DNA from: Flavonifractor sp. An306
GTDB taxonomy: Bacteria > Bacillota > Clostridia > Oscillospirales > Oscillospiraceae
NCBI RefSeq assembly: GCF_002159455.1
Contig: NZ_NFIQ01000031.1
Location: 1-43,075, forward strand
Direction: 5' to 3'
DNA: 43,075 nt
The translations under genes were made by a program, and so were the position numbers. The notes under the pieces were generated by a model that saw nothing but the letters and a program-made list of their open reading frames with translations, searched no databases and was not told the DNA's origin. Each line of letters opens with the position of its first letter. Position 1 is the stretch's first letter. Of the stretch, positions 33,184 to 41,083 are shown piece by piece.

Positions 33184-33699
33184 TCAGTAGGGATAGCTGC
33201 TCCAGGTGTTGGCCCCCGACAGGTCGGTAAAGAGCAGGCCGGCGGGAGGCAGGAAGGTAAAGACCAGGATCACCGCCCCAAGAGCGGCGACCAGCAGGAG
33301 AAACAGCTCCTTCTGTTTGCTCCAGATGTCCCCCGGCAGAAAGCCCGGCGGGAAAAAGGCGATCCCCATGGACAGGACATACAGGGCGATATCCACCAAA
33401 AGGGCCTCGCCCCCCAGGGGGATGTGGTACAGCCAGCCCAGGGCCAGCATGACGCCCACCGCCAGCAGCAGGGAGGCGGCCCGCTGCCCCAGAAGGCCGG
33501 GGTTCCGCCGCTCCAGCAGCAGGCCGGCGACCAGAGCGGGCCAGTAGATGAGCTTGCTGTGCTCCCAGATGCTCTCCGACACCGGAGCGAACAGGGCGGT
33601 GACCGGACAGGGAAACAGGTCGTAGACAAAGTGCAGGCAGGTCCCCGCCACCACGGCGGCGGCGAAGGCCAGCAGGACGGATCGGGACAGGCGGGACAT
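33184..33699 (-). CDS. DUF6512 family membrane protein
   Basis: This is a 171-residue protein with about five hydrophobic helices. The family signature of this clostridial membrane protein is recognisable: HFVYDLFPCPVTALFAPVSESIWEHSKLIYWPALVAG, then FPPGFLPGDIWSKQKELFLLL. Function is unknown. It is monocistronic, converging on the operon terminator at its 3' end. The ATG has GGGGG upstream. Confidence 0.82.
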   Translation of the reverse strand: MSRLSRSVLLAFAAAVVAGTCLHFVYDLFPCPVTALFAPVSESIWEHSKLIYWPALVAGLLLERRNPGLLGQRAASLLLAVGVMLALGWLYHIPLGGEALLVDIALYVLSMGIAFFPPGFLPGDIWSKQKELFLLLVAALGAVILVFTFLPPAGLLFTDLSGANTWSSYPY

Positions 33700-33856
33700 G
33701 GCGATACCCCCTTTTACTGTTCAGCACAGTGTATGAGGGAGGATAAAAAACATGCAAAAAACAGAAAACACCCATAATCTTACAGCATAAAACCCCAAAA
33801 GGCCCGCCAGAGGGAGCTGGAAGGAAATTCTAAGCCAATGGAGAATTTCATTGCCA

Positions 33857-33886
33857 GCAAAGTCAGCCGCTTTTTCGGCCATATTA
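33857..33886 (+). promoter_or_regulatory. Possible forespore sigma-G/sigma-F type promoter of spoIVB
   Basis: CATATTA (33880-33886) fits the -10 of forespore sigma factors and lies 18 bases behind GCAAA (33857-33861), a partial match to the -35. In Bacillus spoIVB is expressed in the forespore. The -35 match is weak. Confidence 0.35.
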
Positions 33887-33939
33887 AAATCAGCGTCAAC
33901 ATGACGCGAGTTTTTGTGTGGAAAGGAGATGCCGGTTGC

Positions 33940-34992
33940 ATGAAAGAAGAGCAAAAGGCCCGGCCCTGGGTGGCCGCGGCTCTGGCGGCGGCGCTGCTGC
34001 TCACCTCGCTGGCGCTGACTCAGCCCGCCAGAGCCGCGGAGACCGCCCGCACCGTGGTACCCATCGGCCGGGCGGTGGGCATCAAGCTGTTCTCCGACGG
34101 CGTGATGGTGGTGGGCTTTTCCGAAGTGGTCTCCGACCAGGGCAGGTCCATTCCCGCCCGGGACTGCGGTTTAAAGGAAGGGGACATCATCACCCACATC
34201 AACCAGGAGGAAGTGGACACCATTGAGGACGTGCAGAACGTCCTGCAGGAGGTGGGAGGCGCCTCCATGAGCATCCGGGCCCTGCGGGAGGAGGAGACCG
34301 TCCAGTTCACCGCCCAGGCCGTGCAGTGCAGCAGCGACGGGCAGTATAAGCTGGGCGCCTGGATCCGGGACTCCATGGCGGGGATCGGTACCATCACCTT
34401 TTGGGATCCCCAGTCCGGCGTGTTCGGCGCCCTGGGCCACGGCATCAACGATGTGGATACCGCCCAGCTGATGCCCCTTCAGTCCGGCTCCATCCTCTAC
34501 TCCGACGTGGCGGATGTGAAAAAGGGAGAGAAGGGCGAGCCGGGCGAGCTGAAGGGGGCCTTCCAGGTCAACCGGGACCTGGGCGAGCTGTACGCCAACA
34601 CACCGGGAGGGGTGTTCGGCACCCTCTCCGACAGCAGCTTTCTGCCTGACGTCCAGCCGGTGGAGGTGGCGAGCCGGGATGAGGTCCACACAGGGGCGGC
34701 GGTGATCCGCTCCAACGTGGCGGGAGACGCCGTGGAGGAGTATACGGTGGAGATCATCCGTATGTTTCCCCAAAATGGGGAAGATACACGCAACCTCATG
34801 CTGAAAGTGACCGATAAGCGGCTGCTGGAGACCACCGGAGGCATCGTCCAGGGCATGAGCGGCTCCCCCATCCTCCAGGACGGCAAGCTGGTGGGCGCCG
34901 TAACCCACGTTCTGGTTAACGACCCCACTCAGGGATACGGAATCCTGGCGGAGAACATGCTGCAGATCGGCCAGCAGGCCAAAGACATCTAA
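33940..34992 (+). CDS. spoIVB: SpoIVB peptidase (S55), sporulation signalling protease
   Basis: This 350-residue SpoIVB is secreted from the forespore into the intermembrane space. In Bacillus it triggers activation of pro-sigma-K. An N-terminal membrane helix (WVAAALAAALLLTSLALT) is followed by VVPIGRAVGIKLFSDGVMVVGF, a PDZ domain (GLKEGDIITHINQEEVDTIEDVQNVL) and the S55 domain with FGALGHGIND and TTGGIVQGMSGSPILQDGKLVGAVTHV, where Ser307 is the nucleophile. ATG 33940 is used with GGAG 11 bases upstream; the frame farther upstream has no ribosome site. It is followed by its own terminator and then spo0A, the conserved order. Confidence 0.95.
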   Translation: MKEEQKARPWVAAALAAALLLTSLALTQPARAAETARTVVPIGRAVGIKLFSDGVMVVGFSEVVSDQGRSIPARDCGLKEGDIITHINQEEVDTIEDVQNVLQEVGGASMSIRALREEETVQFTAQAVQCSSDGQYKLGAWIRDSMAGIGTITFWDPQSGVFGALGHGINDVDTAQLMPLQSGSILYSDVADVKKGEKGEPGELKGAFQVNRDLGELYANTPGGVFGTLSDSSFLPDVQPVEVASRDEVHTGAAVIRSNVAGDAVEEYTVEIIRMFPQNGEDTRNLMLKVTDKRLLETTGGIVQGMSGSPILQDGKLVGAVTHVLVNDPTQGYGILAENMLQIGQQAKDI

Positions 34993-35003
34993 TTCCAATT
35001 TTT

Positions 35004-35048
35004 GGGCCGGGCGCTTGGGGAACTGGAAGCGCCCGGCCCGCCTTTTTG
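35004..35048 (+). terminator. Terminator after spoIVB
   Basis: GGGCCGGGCGCTT (35004-35016) pairs perfectly with AAGCGCCCGGCCC (35027-35039), then CGCC and five T. Confidence 0.88.
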
Positions 35049-35120
35049 TCCCGGGCGGCGGGGAGAATGGGGGCGGGCAAGGAGAGAAAAGAACAAACTG
35101 CCTCGACTTTTCGGGGGAAA

Positions 35121-35137
35121 GGTCGAAGAAAGTCGAA
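35121..35137 (+). promoter_or_regulatory. Tandem Spo0A-box-like heptamers
   Basis: GGTCGAA (35121-35127) and AGTCGAA (35131-35137) each match the 0A box TGTCGAA at six of seven positions. They start exactly 10 bases apart, one helical turn, about 32 bases upstream of the spo0A -35 element. Confidence 0.6.
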
Positions 35138-35168
35138 CAGAAATAGCCATAAATTTCCAGTAAAACCC

Positions 35169-35197
35169 TTGCACAGACTGTCTGATTATGGTAAATT
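35169..35197 (+). promoter_or_regulatory. Probable spo0A promoter
   Basis: TTGCAC (35169-35174) and TAAATT (35192-35197) are 17 bases apart, 75 bases before the chosen start. The ATG at 35188 lies inside this promoter. Confidence 0.55.
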
Positions 35198-35271
35198 ATA
35201 GGCAACCGGTACGCAGCCTTGGCCAGGCAGCAATCGCAGCGCAGGGAAGCCTGCGGGAAAGGGTGTCAAGA

Positions 35272-36039
35272 TTGGAAACCAGAAAGCGGATTTTGGTGGC
35301 CGACGCCAACGAGGAGTTCCGCCGCTTGTTTGCGGCGGGGCTGGCAGAGGAGCCTGACATGGAATTGGTGGGAGAGACGGGAGAGGGACCGGAGGCCGTC
35401 CGGCTGGCGGAGCGGCACACCCCAGACGTGGTGGTGATGGACCTGGTGCTGGCCAAGATGGACGGGCTGGAGGTGCTTGAGGAGCTGGCCCGGCTGGAGC
35501 AGCGGCCCAGGGTGCTGGTGCTCTCCAGCTTTGTCCGGGGTAACGTGGCGGAGCTGGCGGCGGAGCGGGGCGCCGACTACTATATGATGAAGCCCTGCAG
35601 GCAGACCGCTGTGCTGGAGCGGGTGCGCCAGCTGGCCAACGGCGTGCCCGCCGGAGAGGCGGGAGAACAGGACGAGACCCAAAGCCGGAACCTGGAGAGC
35701 ACCGTCACCGCCATCATCCATGAAATCGGCGTGCCCGCCCACATCAAAGGGTATCAGTATCTCCGGGAATCCATCCTGATCGCGGTGAAGGATATGGAGG
35801 TCATCAACGCCGTTACCAAAATTTTGTATCCGGAGGTGGCCAAGCGCTTCGGCACCACCGCCTCCCGGGTGGAGCGGGCCATCCGCCACGCCATTGAGGT
35901 GGCCTGGGACCGGGGCGACCTGGAGACGCTCCAGAAATATTTTGGGTACACAGTTTCCAACGCCAAGGGCAAGCCCACCAACTCGGAGTTCATCGCCATG
36001 ATCGCCGACCGGCTCCAGCTCCAGCAGCGGGAGAAATGA
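35272..36039 (+). CDS. spo0A: Sporulation transcription factor Spo0A
   Basis: This is the 255-residue master response regulator of sporulation. The receiver domain (residues about 5-125) carries the phosphoacceptor Asp57 in [20 protein letters not shown], plus LVLSSF and YYMMKPC. The C-terminal DNA-binding domain runs from [24 protein letters not shown] to [23 protein letters not shown] and [22 protein letters not shown] 35272 is proposed as start: GAAAGG lies nine bases upstream and [16 protein letters not shown] fits the family. In the acidic pocket the usual DD reads DA (Asp11-Ala12). Confidence 0.93.
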   Translation: METRKRILVADANEEFRRLFAAGLAEEPDMELVGETGEGPEAVRLAERHTPDVVVMDLVLAKMDGLEVLEELARLEQRPRVLVLSSFVRGNVAELAAERGADYYMMKPCRQTAVLERVRQLANGVPAGEAGEQDETQSRNLESTVTAIIHEIGVPAHIKGYQYLRESILIAVKDMEVINAVTKILYPEVAKRFGTTASRVERAIRHAIEVAWDRGDLETLQKYFGYTVSNAKGKPTNSEFIAMIADRLQLQQREK

Positions 36040-36055
36040 CCGGAAAACCAAACAC

Positions 36056-36087
36056 CCCCTGTGGAACGGACAAGCCTTCCACAGGGG
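36056..36087. terminator. Hairpin terminator between spo0A and the TetR gene
   Basis: CCCCTGTGGAA (36056-36066) pairs perfectly with TTCCACAGGGG (36077-36087). T-rich sequence is clearer on the minus-strand side (TGTTTGGTTTT), so it may mainly serve the TetR gene. Confidence 0.65.
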
Positions 36088-36099
36088 ATGTTATGTTGT

Positions 36100-36666
36100 T
36101 CAGGGCAGCGGTTCCGGCTCCGGGCGGACAAACAGCTCCGCGGCACGGCGGATCTCCGGCTCCAGCAGCCGCTCCAGCCGGCCCACCAGCACCTCCGGGT
36201 CCTCCTGCATATCGTCGGAGATCCAGCGCACCAGAATGCCCGAAAGGGCGTACATGTAAAAATCAGTGAGAAAATCCTGGTCCGCCTCGGTCAGCGGCAG
36301 GTCGCCGGCGTACAGCGCCAGCAGCCTGATCACCAGCGCCCGGGACAGGGCGAAAAACTGGCAGTCCATATGGTCCCGCCCGCTGGAGCGGTAAACGTGA
36401 TAGACGCTCACATGGTTTTCCTGCAAATAGCGAAAGGCGGCCAGCATCCCCTCCCGCCAGTTCTTGGCGTCAGTCAGGGCCTGCTCGGTCTCATGGGACA
36501 GATACCAGCGCAGCAGATCATAGATGTCCTGAAAGTGATAGTAGAAGGTCTGGCGGTTGACCTCGCAGTCCTCCACAATCTCTTTTACGGTTATATCGTC
36601 CAAAAATTTTTTCTGAAGCAGCTTTTTCAGCGAGTTCGCCAGAGCGAGCTTGGTACTGGGGGCCAA
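36100..36666 (-). CDS. TetR family transcriptional regulator, DhaS-like
   Basis: This is a 188-residue TetR regulator. The DNA-binding domain is STKLALANSLKKLLQKKFLDDITVKEIVEDCEVNRQTFYYHFQDIYDLL, with the NRQTFYYHF helix typical of the DhaS-like group. The C-terminal half (LLRWYLSHE, then FYMYALSGILVRWISDDMQEDPEVL) is the matching ligand or dimer domain. TTG 36666 is proposed because AGGAGG lies eight bases upstream; a GTG nine bases earlier overlaps that site and is less likely. Target genes are unknown; it is divergent from the TSCPD gene and shares a -35 element with it. Confidence 0.87.
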   Translation of the reverse strand: MAPSTKLALANSLKKLLQKKFLDDITVKEIVEDCEVNRQTFYYHFQDIYDLLRWYLSHETEQALTDAKNWREGMLAAFRYLQENHVSVYHVYRSSGRDHMDCQFFALSRALVIRLLALYAGDLPLTEADQDFLTDFYMYALSGILVRWISDDMQEDPEVLVGRLERLLEPEIRRAAELFVRPEPEPLP

Positions 36667-36752
36667 CAGCTTCACCTCCTTGCTCCAAGGCAGGGCCGGG
36701 CCGGTGGGAAAACCGACGTTTCCAATAGGAGAACTGAGATACGCTGTTTGTC

Positions 36753-36805
36753 ATTATAGCACAAAAGCCGGAGAAATTGCAATCCTGTCCCAGGTGTGCT
36801 ATGAT
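36753..36805. promoter_or_regulatory. Divergent promoters sharing one palindromic -35
   Basis: TTGCAA (36777-36782) is its own reverse complement. On the plus strand it is followed after 17 bases by TATGAT (36800-36805) for the TSCPD gene. On the minus strand it is followed after 18 bases by TATAAT (36753-36758) for the TetR gene. Both -10 boxes are preceded by TGTGC. Confidence 0.72.
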
Positions 36806-36843
36806 ACTGCCTGACACGATGAAAAAGAGAAGGCGGTGGAACC

Positions 36844-37092
36844 ATGAACATGGAATTTCGGCCCAGAGGGGTATGCTCCCAGCGCATGGACATTCAGGTG
36901 GAGGACGGCATTGTGCGCAGCCTGAAGGTGACCGGAGGCTGCAGCGGAAATCTCCAGGGGATTGCCCGGCTGGTGGAGGGAATGCCGGTGGAGGAAGTGG
37001 TGCGGCGGCTGGACGGGATCAGGTGCGGCCACAAGGCCACCTCCTGCCCCGACCAGCTGGCCCAGGCGCTGAAGCAGCAGCTTCAATTGTAA
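36844..37092 (+). CDS. TIGR03905 family TSCPD domain protein
   Basis: This 82-residue protein carries the TSCPD domain, also found at the end of some ribonucleotide reductases. It reads FRPRGVCSQRMDIQVEDGIV, then VTGGCSGNLQGIARLVEGM, and CGHKATSCPDQLAQAL. Four cysteines (in GVCS, GGCSG, IRCGH and TSCPD) are arranged as a probable metal site. No enzymatic role is established for stand-alone members. The ATG has GGCGGTGG upstream; a perfect-stem terminator follows at once, so the gene is monocistronic. Confidence 0.93.
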   Translation: MNMEFRPRGVCSQRMDIQVEDGIVRSLKVTGGCSGNLQGIARLVEGMPVEEVVRRLDGIRCGHKATSCPDQLAQALKQQLQL

Positions 37093-37125
37093 AAAAACAG
37101 GACGCCCGGGGCGTCCTGTTTTTTT
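37091..37125. terminator. Bidirectional terminator between TSCPD gene and FUSC gene
   Basis: A 16-bp perfect inverted repeat (A7-CAGGACGCC with GGCGTCCTG-T7, 3-base loop) serves both convergent genes. Confidence 0.93.
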
Positions 37126-39047
37126 ACATATGGGGGAGGGCGGTCAGGAGGAGACGGGTGTTTTCCAGATAGCGCTGGGCCATGCCCCGCAGCTCCCCGG
37201 CGGGCAGCCCGTCCGCGGTGAGGGCGGCCAGACTCTCCTGGGGCGGGGAGAGCCGGAGGCGGAGCGCGGCGGCCAGCTCCCCCAAAGGCCGGTATTCCGC
37301 TTCCGTCAGGGCGCCGGTCTGCACCAGACACTCCATCTGCTCCAGCTTGGAGAACATATTCCACATGGTCAGCTGCAGCGTGTGGTAGCCCGCCCCTTCC
37401 TCCGGGGGCAGCTGGGCAATATAGGCGGAGGCCTCATGGTGTACCATATGGAACTGGGAGAGCAGCTCGCTGAACAGGGCCGGGTCCACCGGCTCCCGCA
37501 GGCTGCGGCCTACTACGCCCCAATAGACCGACTGAAGGTAAAACAGCGAGCGGAGATTGCGGGTAAACTGCTGGTCCCGCCGGCTGGGCAGCAGGAACCG
37601 GTTGACCACCAGCACCAGAGCCACCGCCATAGCCAGATAGAGCAGGCGCAGCTGGATGGCCTCGGTCTTTTCCACCGTGAGGGTGGCCATGGTGAGGGCG
37701 AAGGAGGTGGAGAAGATGGGGTGTACCCAGGTGCCGGGGGTACAGCAGTACATCAGGGCGATCATCGCCAGGGAGAACACGAACACCCCGGGCAGGCCGG
37801 GCAGATAGTGGTAGACCAGGTGGACCAGCAGACAGCCGATGGCAGTGCCCACCGGGCGGGTCACCATGCGGTGGGCGCTCTCCTCATAGCTGGGCTGGAG
37901 CAGCAGAAAGGCGTGGAGGGGAAACCAGTAGGTGTGTTCAAAGTCCCACAGGAAGCTGACGGTGCAGCTCACCGACAGCACCACCGCCAGACGCAGGGCA
38001 AAGCGGAATTCAAAACTCTCGGGAGACAGGCGCTGCCGCAGGCCCATCCACAGCTCCCGCCGGGAGGGGAGGCGGTAAGGGGGACGGGTGGCGGAGAGCG
38101 GCTCCCGGCACAGGAGCAGCAGCATGTGCAGCACGCTGCGGTAGAAGATCCGCAGCCGGCCCTGGGGCAGCTCCGAACGGTCCAGCAGCTCCTGCACCTC
38201 TCTGGCCAGCTCCTCCAGCCCGGCGGGGTCACGGGTCTCCTGCAGGCGGCGGATCAGCCGGGACAGGGTATCCATCACCTGGGGAAAGGCGGGATTCTGG
38301 CGGGCCTCCAGCCAGGCGGCCTCGTCAGTGACCAGATAGGAGGCCCGCTGGAACAGCAGGGCGAACAGGTGGTAGTACCGCCGCTCCCGGTCGGGCAGAC
38401 GGAACATCCGGCGGCGGTTATGTCCCATCAGGTGGAAGGTTTGAGCGGCGTCGTACAGCTCCTTCCGGGCGGCGGCGTCGTCTCCCTCCCGGGCCAGCCG
38501 CTCCAGCAGCCGGGACAGCCGCAGCAGAGAGGCCTCCAGCTGTTTGGCGGGGTCTGGGGCCTGAGGGGACAGCCGGGCGTGCAGCGCCAGGGCGGGAAGC
38601 AGCAGGACAGAGCAGAATAGCGTGGCGAGAAACAGAGTGGGAAATTCCTCCGGCGTGGGGGCCCAGCTCCAGAAACACGAAGGTCATGGCAAAGCCCAGG
38701 TACCCCTTGGGGGTAAACTGGCTGCTCTTCCAGAACACCAGAACCACCGGAACCGCCAGATTGAGCAGCACGCACAGGACCACGTTCCGGGTGGCGGCAT
38801 AGGCCAGCAGGCAGAGCAGCAGGGATACCAGGAACATGCGGGTATAGTCCCAGGGGCTGTTGTACTGCTTATGCCGGAGCTGGAACAGGGTGGTGGAGCA
38901 GGTGATGACGATGATGTACCGCTGCCCGAAAAGCACGCTGACCAGCAGAAATTGTAAGATATAAAAGAAGATTGTGGGAAAAGCTCCCTTTAACCGGCTG
39001 CAAAATAGCGCGGGAAATCCCCGAAGGGCGCGGCGGACGGCATCCAT
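37124..39047 (-). pseudogene. FUSC/aromatic-acid-exporter-like membrane protein, split by a one-base frameshift
   Basis: Two readings together make one FUSC-family protein. The N-terminal part starts at ATG 39047 (MDAVRRALRGFPALFC) and runs through four or five hydrophobic helices to FVFLELG. The other frame continues with APTPEEFPTLFLATLFCSVLLLPALALHARLS and joins the reading that ends at 37124, with the second membrane block (FRFALRLAVVLSVSCTVSFLW, PVGTAIGCLLVHLVYHYLPG). The switch falls on a GGGGG/CCC run at 38657-38664. Removing one base gives an unbroken frame of about 640 codons. It could be a sequencing or assembly slip, a true lesion, or phase variation. Such proteins export aromatic or related compounds. 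Confidence 0.82.
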
Positions 39048-39102
39048 GTTGTATTCCCCCTGGTTTGTGCAAGCGCCAAAAGGCGACAAAATTCCAGTTT
39101 CT

Positions 39103-39132
39103 ATTATAGCTGGATTTGTGGGGAAAGTACAA
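39103..39132 (-). promoter_or_regulatory. Promoter of the FUSC-family gene
   Basis: Minus strand TTGTAC (39127-39132) and TATAAT (39103-39108) are 18 bases apart, upstream of ATG 39047. Confidence 0.65.
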
Positions 39133-39156
39133 GCCTTCTCCCGGATTTTTCCCGCA

Positions 39157-39185
39157 TTGAAAAAATGGACAGGACATTATATAAT
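39157..39185 (+). promoter_or_regulatory. Promoter of mutY-tdk
   Basis: TTGAAA (39157-39162) and TATAAT (39180-39185) are 17 bases apart. An in-frame ATG at 39165 lies between them and so cannot be the usual translation start. Confidence 0.8.
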
Positions 39186-39233
39186 GGGGCCAGCACAGGC
39201 CTCCGGGCCTGGATCAGGACGGAGGGATACACC

Positions 39234-40298
39234 TTGCAACCCCTTGCGCAACTGCCGGTGCCGCTGCTCCGGTGGTATCAGGAAAACGCCAGAGTGCTCC
39301 CCTGGCGCAGCGATCCCACCCCCTACCATGTGTGGCTCAGCGAGATCATGCTCCAGCAGACACGGGTGGCGGCGGTGCTGGATTACTACCGCCGGTTTCT
39401 GGCCGAACTGCCCACAGTGGAGGATCTGGCCGGAGTGGAGGAGGACAGGCTCCTCAAGCTGTGGCAGGGGCTGGGCTACTACAACCGGGCCCGCAACCTG
39501 CAAAAAGCCGCCCGGCAGATCATGGAGGAGCACGGCGGCGTCTTTCCGGACACCTATGAAACCATTCGGGCCCTCTGCGGCGTGGGGGACTACACCGCCG
39601 GGGCCATCGCCTCCATTGCCTTCGGCATCCCCGTCCCGGCGGTGGACGGCAACGTGCTGCGGGTGGTGAGCCGGCTCACCGGAGACGAGCGGGACATCAC
39701 GAAGCCCCAGACCAAAACCGCCGTGGGGGAGGCCCTGCGGCGGATCATGCCCGTCCGGGCCCCGGGAGACTTCAACCAGGCCATGATGGAGCTGGGAGCC
39801 ACCGTCTGCCTGCCCAACGGAGCGCCGCTGTGCGCCCAGTGTCCCGCCCGGGACTTCTGCGTGGCCCGTCTGACCGAGCGCACCGGCGAGCTGCCCGTCA
39901 AGGCCGCCAAGAAGGAGCGGCGGGTGGAGGAGCGGACGGTGTTTCTGATTTTCCACCAAAACAGGGTTGCCCTGCGTCGGCGGGCGAAAAAAGGCCTGCT
40001 GGCGGGGCTGTGGGAGTACCCCAACGAGCTCTCCCCCGCCCCCTGCCCGGTGGAGGCGGAGGGGCTGGAGGACGGCCCGGCGGGCAAGCATATTTTTACC
40101 CATATAGAGTGGCGGATGAAGTCGCTGATTGTATACGCCGGAGGAGAGGAACTGCCCGAGGGCTGGGTATGGGCCGGGCGGGAGGAACTGGAGGGGACCT
40201 ACGCCGTCCCCAACGCCTTCCGGGCCTTCCAGAGCGCGGTGGAACAGCGGTTAGGAGGAGAGGAAGTATGGCAAAGCTCTATTTTCGATATGGGGTGA
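39234..40298 (+). CDS. mutY: A/G-specific adenine DNA glycosylase MutY
   Basis: This 354-residue MutY removes adenine mispaired with 8-oxoguanine. With TTG 39234 as start (GGAGGG eight bases upstream) the catalytic residues fall at Glu37 (WLSEIMLQQT) and Asp138 (IPVPAVDGNVLRV), the same numbers as in E. coli MutY, which supports this start. The helix-hairpin-helix LCGVGDYTAGAIASIAFG and the four-cysteine iron-sulfur loop CLPNGAPLCAQCPARDFC are intact. A C-terminal NUDIX-like 8-oxoG recognition domain follows (RVALRRRAKKGLLAGLWEYPNEL). It overlaps tdk by 31 bases, so the two are co-transcribed. Confidence 0.96.
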   Translation: MQPLAQLPVPLLRWYQENARVLPWRSDPTPYHVWLSEIMLQQTRVAAVLDYYRRFLAELPTVEDLAGVEEDRLLKLWQGLGYYNRARNLQKAARQIMEEHGGVFPDTYETIRALCGVGDYTAGAIASIAFGIPVPAVDGNVLRVVSRLTGDERDITKPQTKTAVGEALRRIMPVRAPGDFNQAMMELGATVCLPNGAPLCAQCPARDFCVARLTERTGELPVKAAKKERRVEERTVFLIFHQNRVALRRRAKKGLLAGLWEYPNELSPAPCPVEAEGLEDGPAGKHIFTHIEWRMKSLIVYAGGEELPEGWVWAGREELEGTYAVPNAFRAFQSAVEQRLGGEEVWQSSIFDMG

Positions 40299-40837
40299 TG
40301 GGCTCCAGCAAGACGGCCAACGCCCTGATGGTGCGCTACAACTACGAGGAGCGGGGACAGGACGCCCTGCTGGTGAAGCCCGCCATCGACCAGCGGGACG
40401 GGGCCCGGTTTGTGGCCTCCCGGGCGGGGCTGAGCCATCCCTGCATCTATTTTTCCGAGCTGATGGAGATGACCCCCAGGCAGCTCAAGCCTTACGCCTG
40501 CATCATCGTGGACGAGGCCCAGTTCCTCAGCCGGGAAGAGGTGCGCTACCTCACCGACCTGGTGGACGACTGGAACATCCCTGTGATCTGCTACGGCCTG
40601 CGAGCCGATTTCAAGGGGGATCTGTTCCCCGGCTCGGCGGAGCTGCTGGCCTCCGCCGACGTGATCGAGGAGGTCAAGACCATCTGCTGGTGCGGCAAAA
40701 AGGCCCTGTGCAACGCCCGGTTCGACGAGAACGGACATGTACTCAAAGAGGGGGAGCAGGTGGTGCTGGGGGCCAACGATAAGTATATCGGCCTGTGCCG
40801 CAAGCACTGGAAAGAGGGCAACCTAGGGCCCCAGTAA
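40268..40837 (+). CDS. tdk: Thymidine kinase (type II)
   Basis: This 189-residue thymidine kinase phosphorylates thymidine in the salvage pathway. The P-loop is YFRYGVMGSSKTANAL, the magnesium-site block is CIIVDEAQFLSREEV, and the C-terminal zinc-binding part has CWCGKKALCNARF and GLCRKHW; the last pair shows His where many members have a second Cys. ATG 40268 lies within the mutY 3' end and is preceded by AGGAGGAGAGG. Its 3' end overlaps the convergent small gene by 15 bases. Confidence 0.95.
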   Translation: MAKLYFRYGVMGSSKTANALMVRYNYEERGQDALLVKPAIDQRDGARFVASRAGLSHPCIYFSELMEMTPRQLKPYACIIVDEAQFLSREEVRYLTDLVDDWNIPVICYGLRADFKGDLFPGSAELLASADVIEEVKTICWCGKKALCNARFDENGHVLKEGEQVVLGANDKYIGLCRKHWKEGNLGPQ

Positions 40838-41005
40838 GTCGGGACCCAGGGACTCTACCGCCAGGAGCAGGCCCAGACGGAAACCCTGCTCAAAGGAATA
40901 CATGCCGTGACCGGCGGCGGGATTGCTCTGCAGCTCCTCCGGCCAGCGGTCCGGCTGCGGCGGGCCGACAAAATAGTGGTAGAGCAGTTCCATGGTGAGA
41001 GACAT
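40823..41005 (-). CDS. Small hypothetical protein, possibly shortened DUF6809 type
   Basis: This is a 60-residue protein. The start ATG 41005 has a good ribosome site (GGAGGT, about seven bases upstream). The C-terminal YSFEQGFRLGLLLAVESL resembles the final helix of the small clostridial DUF6809 proteins, which are usually longer, so it may be a short or decayed member. It is divergent from the small XRE regulator and the space between carries two near-identical 20-bp repeats, suggesting the pair forms a regulator/target unit. No membrane helix or toxin motif is evident. A weaker call than its neighbours. Confidence 0.55.
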   Translation of the reverse strand: MSLTMELLYHYFVGPPQPDRWPEELQSNPAAGHGMYSFEQGFRLGLLLAVESLGPDLLGP

Positions 41006-41020
41006 GAGAATACCTCCATA

Positions 41021-41070
41021 ATACGCAGTTGACTGTGTGTTATGATGGTAACACGCAGTTTATTACGTGT
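41021..41070. repeat. Tandem 20-bp operator-like repeats between the small gene and XRE gene
   Basis: Two 20-bp units (41021-41040 and 41051-41070), starting exactly 30 bases apart, agree at 15 of 20 positions. Both contain ACGCAGTT and end in GTGT. The second begins ACACG and ends CGTGT, an inverted repeat. They fill the divergent promoter region and are likely binding sites of the XRE protein. Confidence 0.6.
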
Positions 41071-41083
41071 CAAGGGGGAAGCT

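Noticed and set aside
30662-33775. A 1037-codon minus-strand frame opposite the LtaS-like gene
   Set aside because: Same antisense-shadow composition. It also runs through a strong terminator and the DUF6512 gene in another frame.
35188-35271. Start of spo0A at ATG 35188
   Set aside because: This ATG lies between the -35 and -10 of the likely promoter, has no ribosome site, and would add 28 residues absent from the family.
39165-39233. Start of mutY at ATG 39165
   Set aside because: It lies between TTGAAA and TATAAT of the promoter, so it would not be on the transcript.
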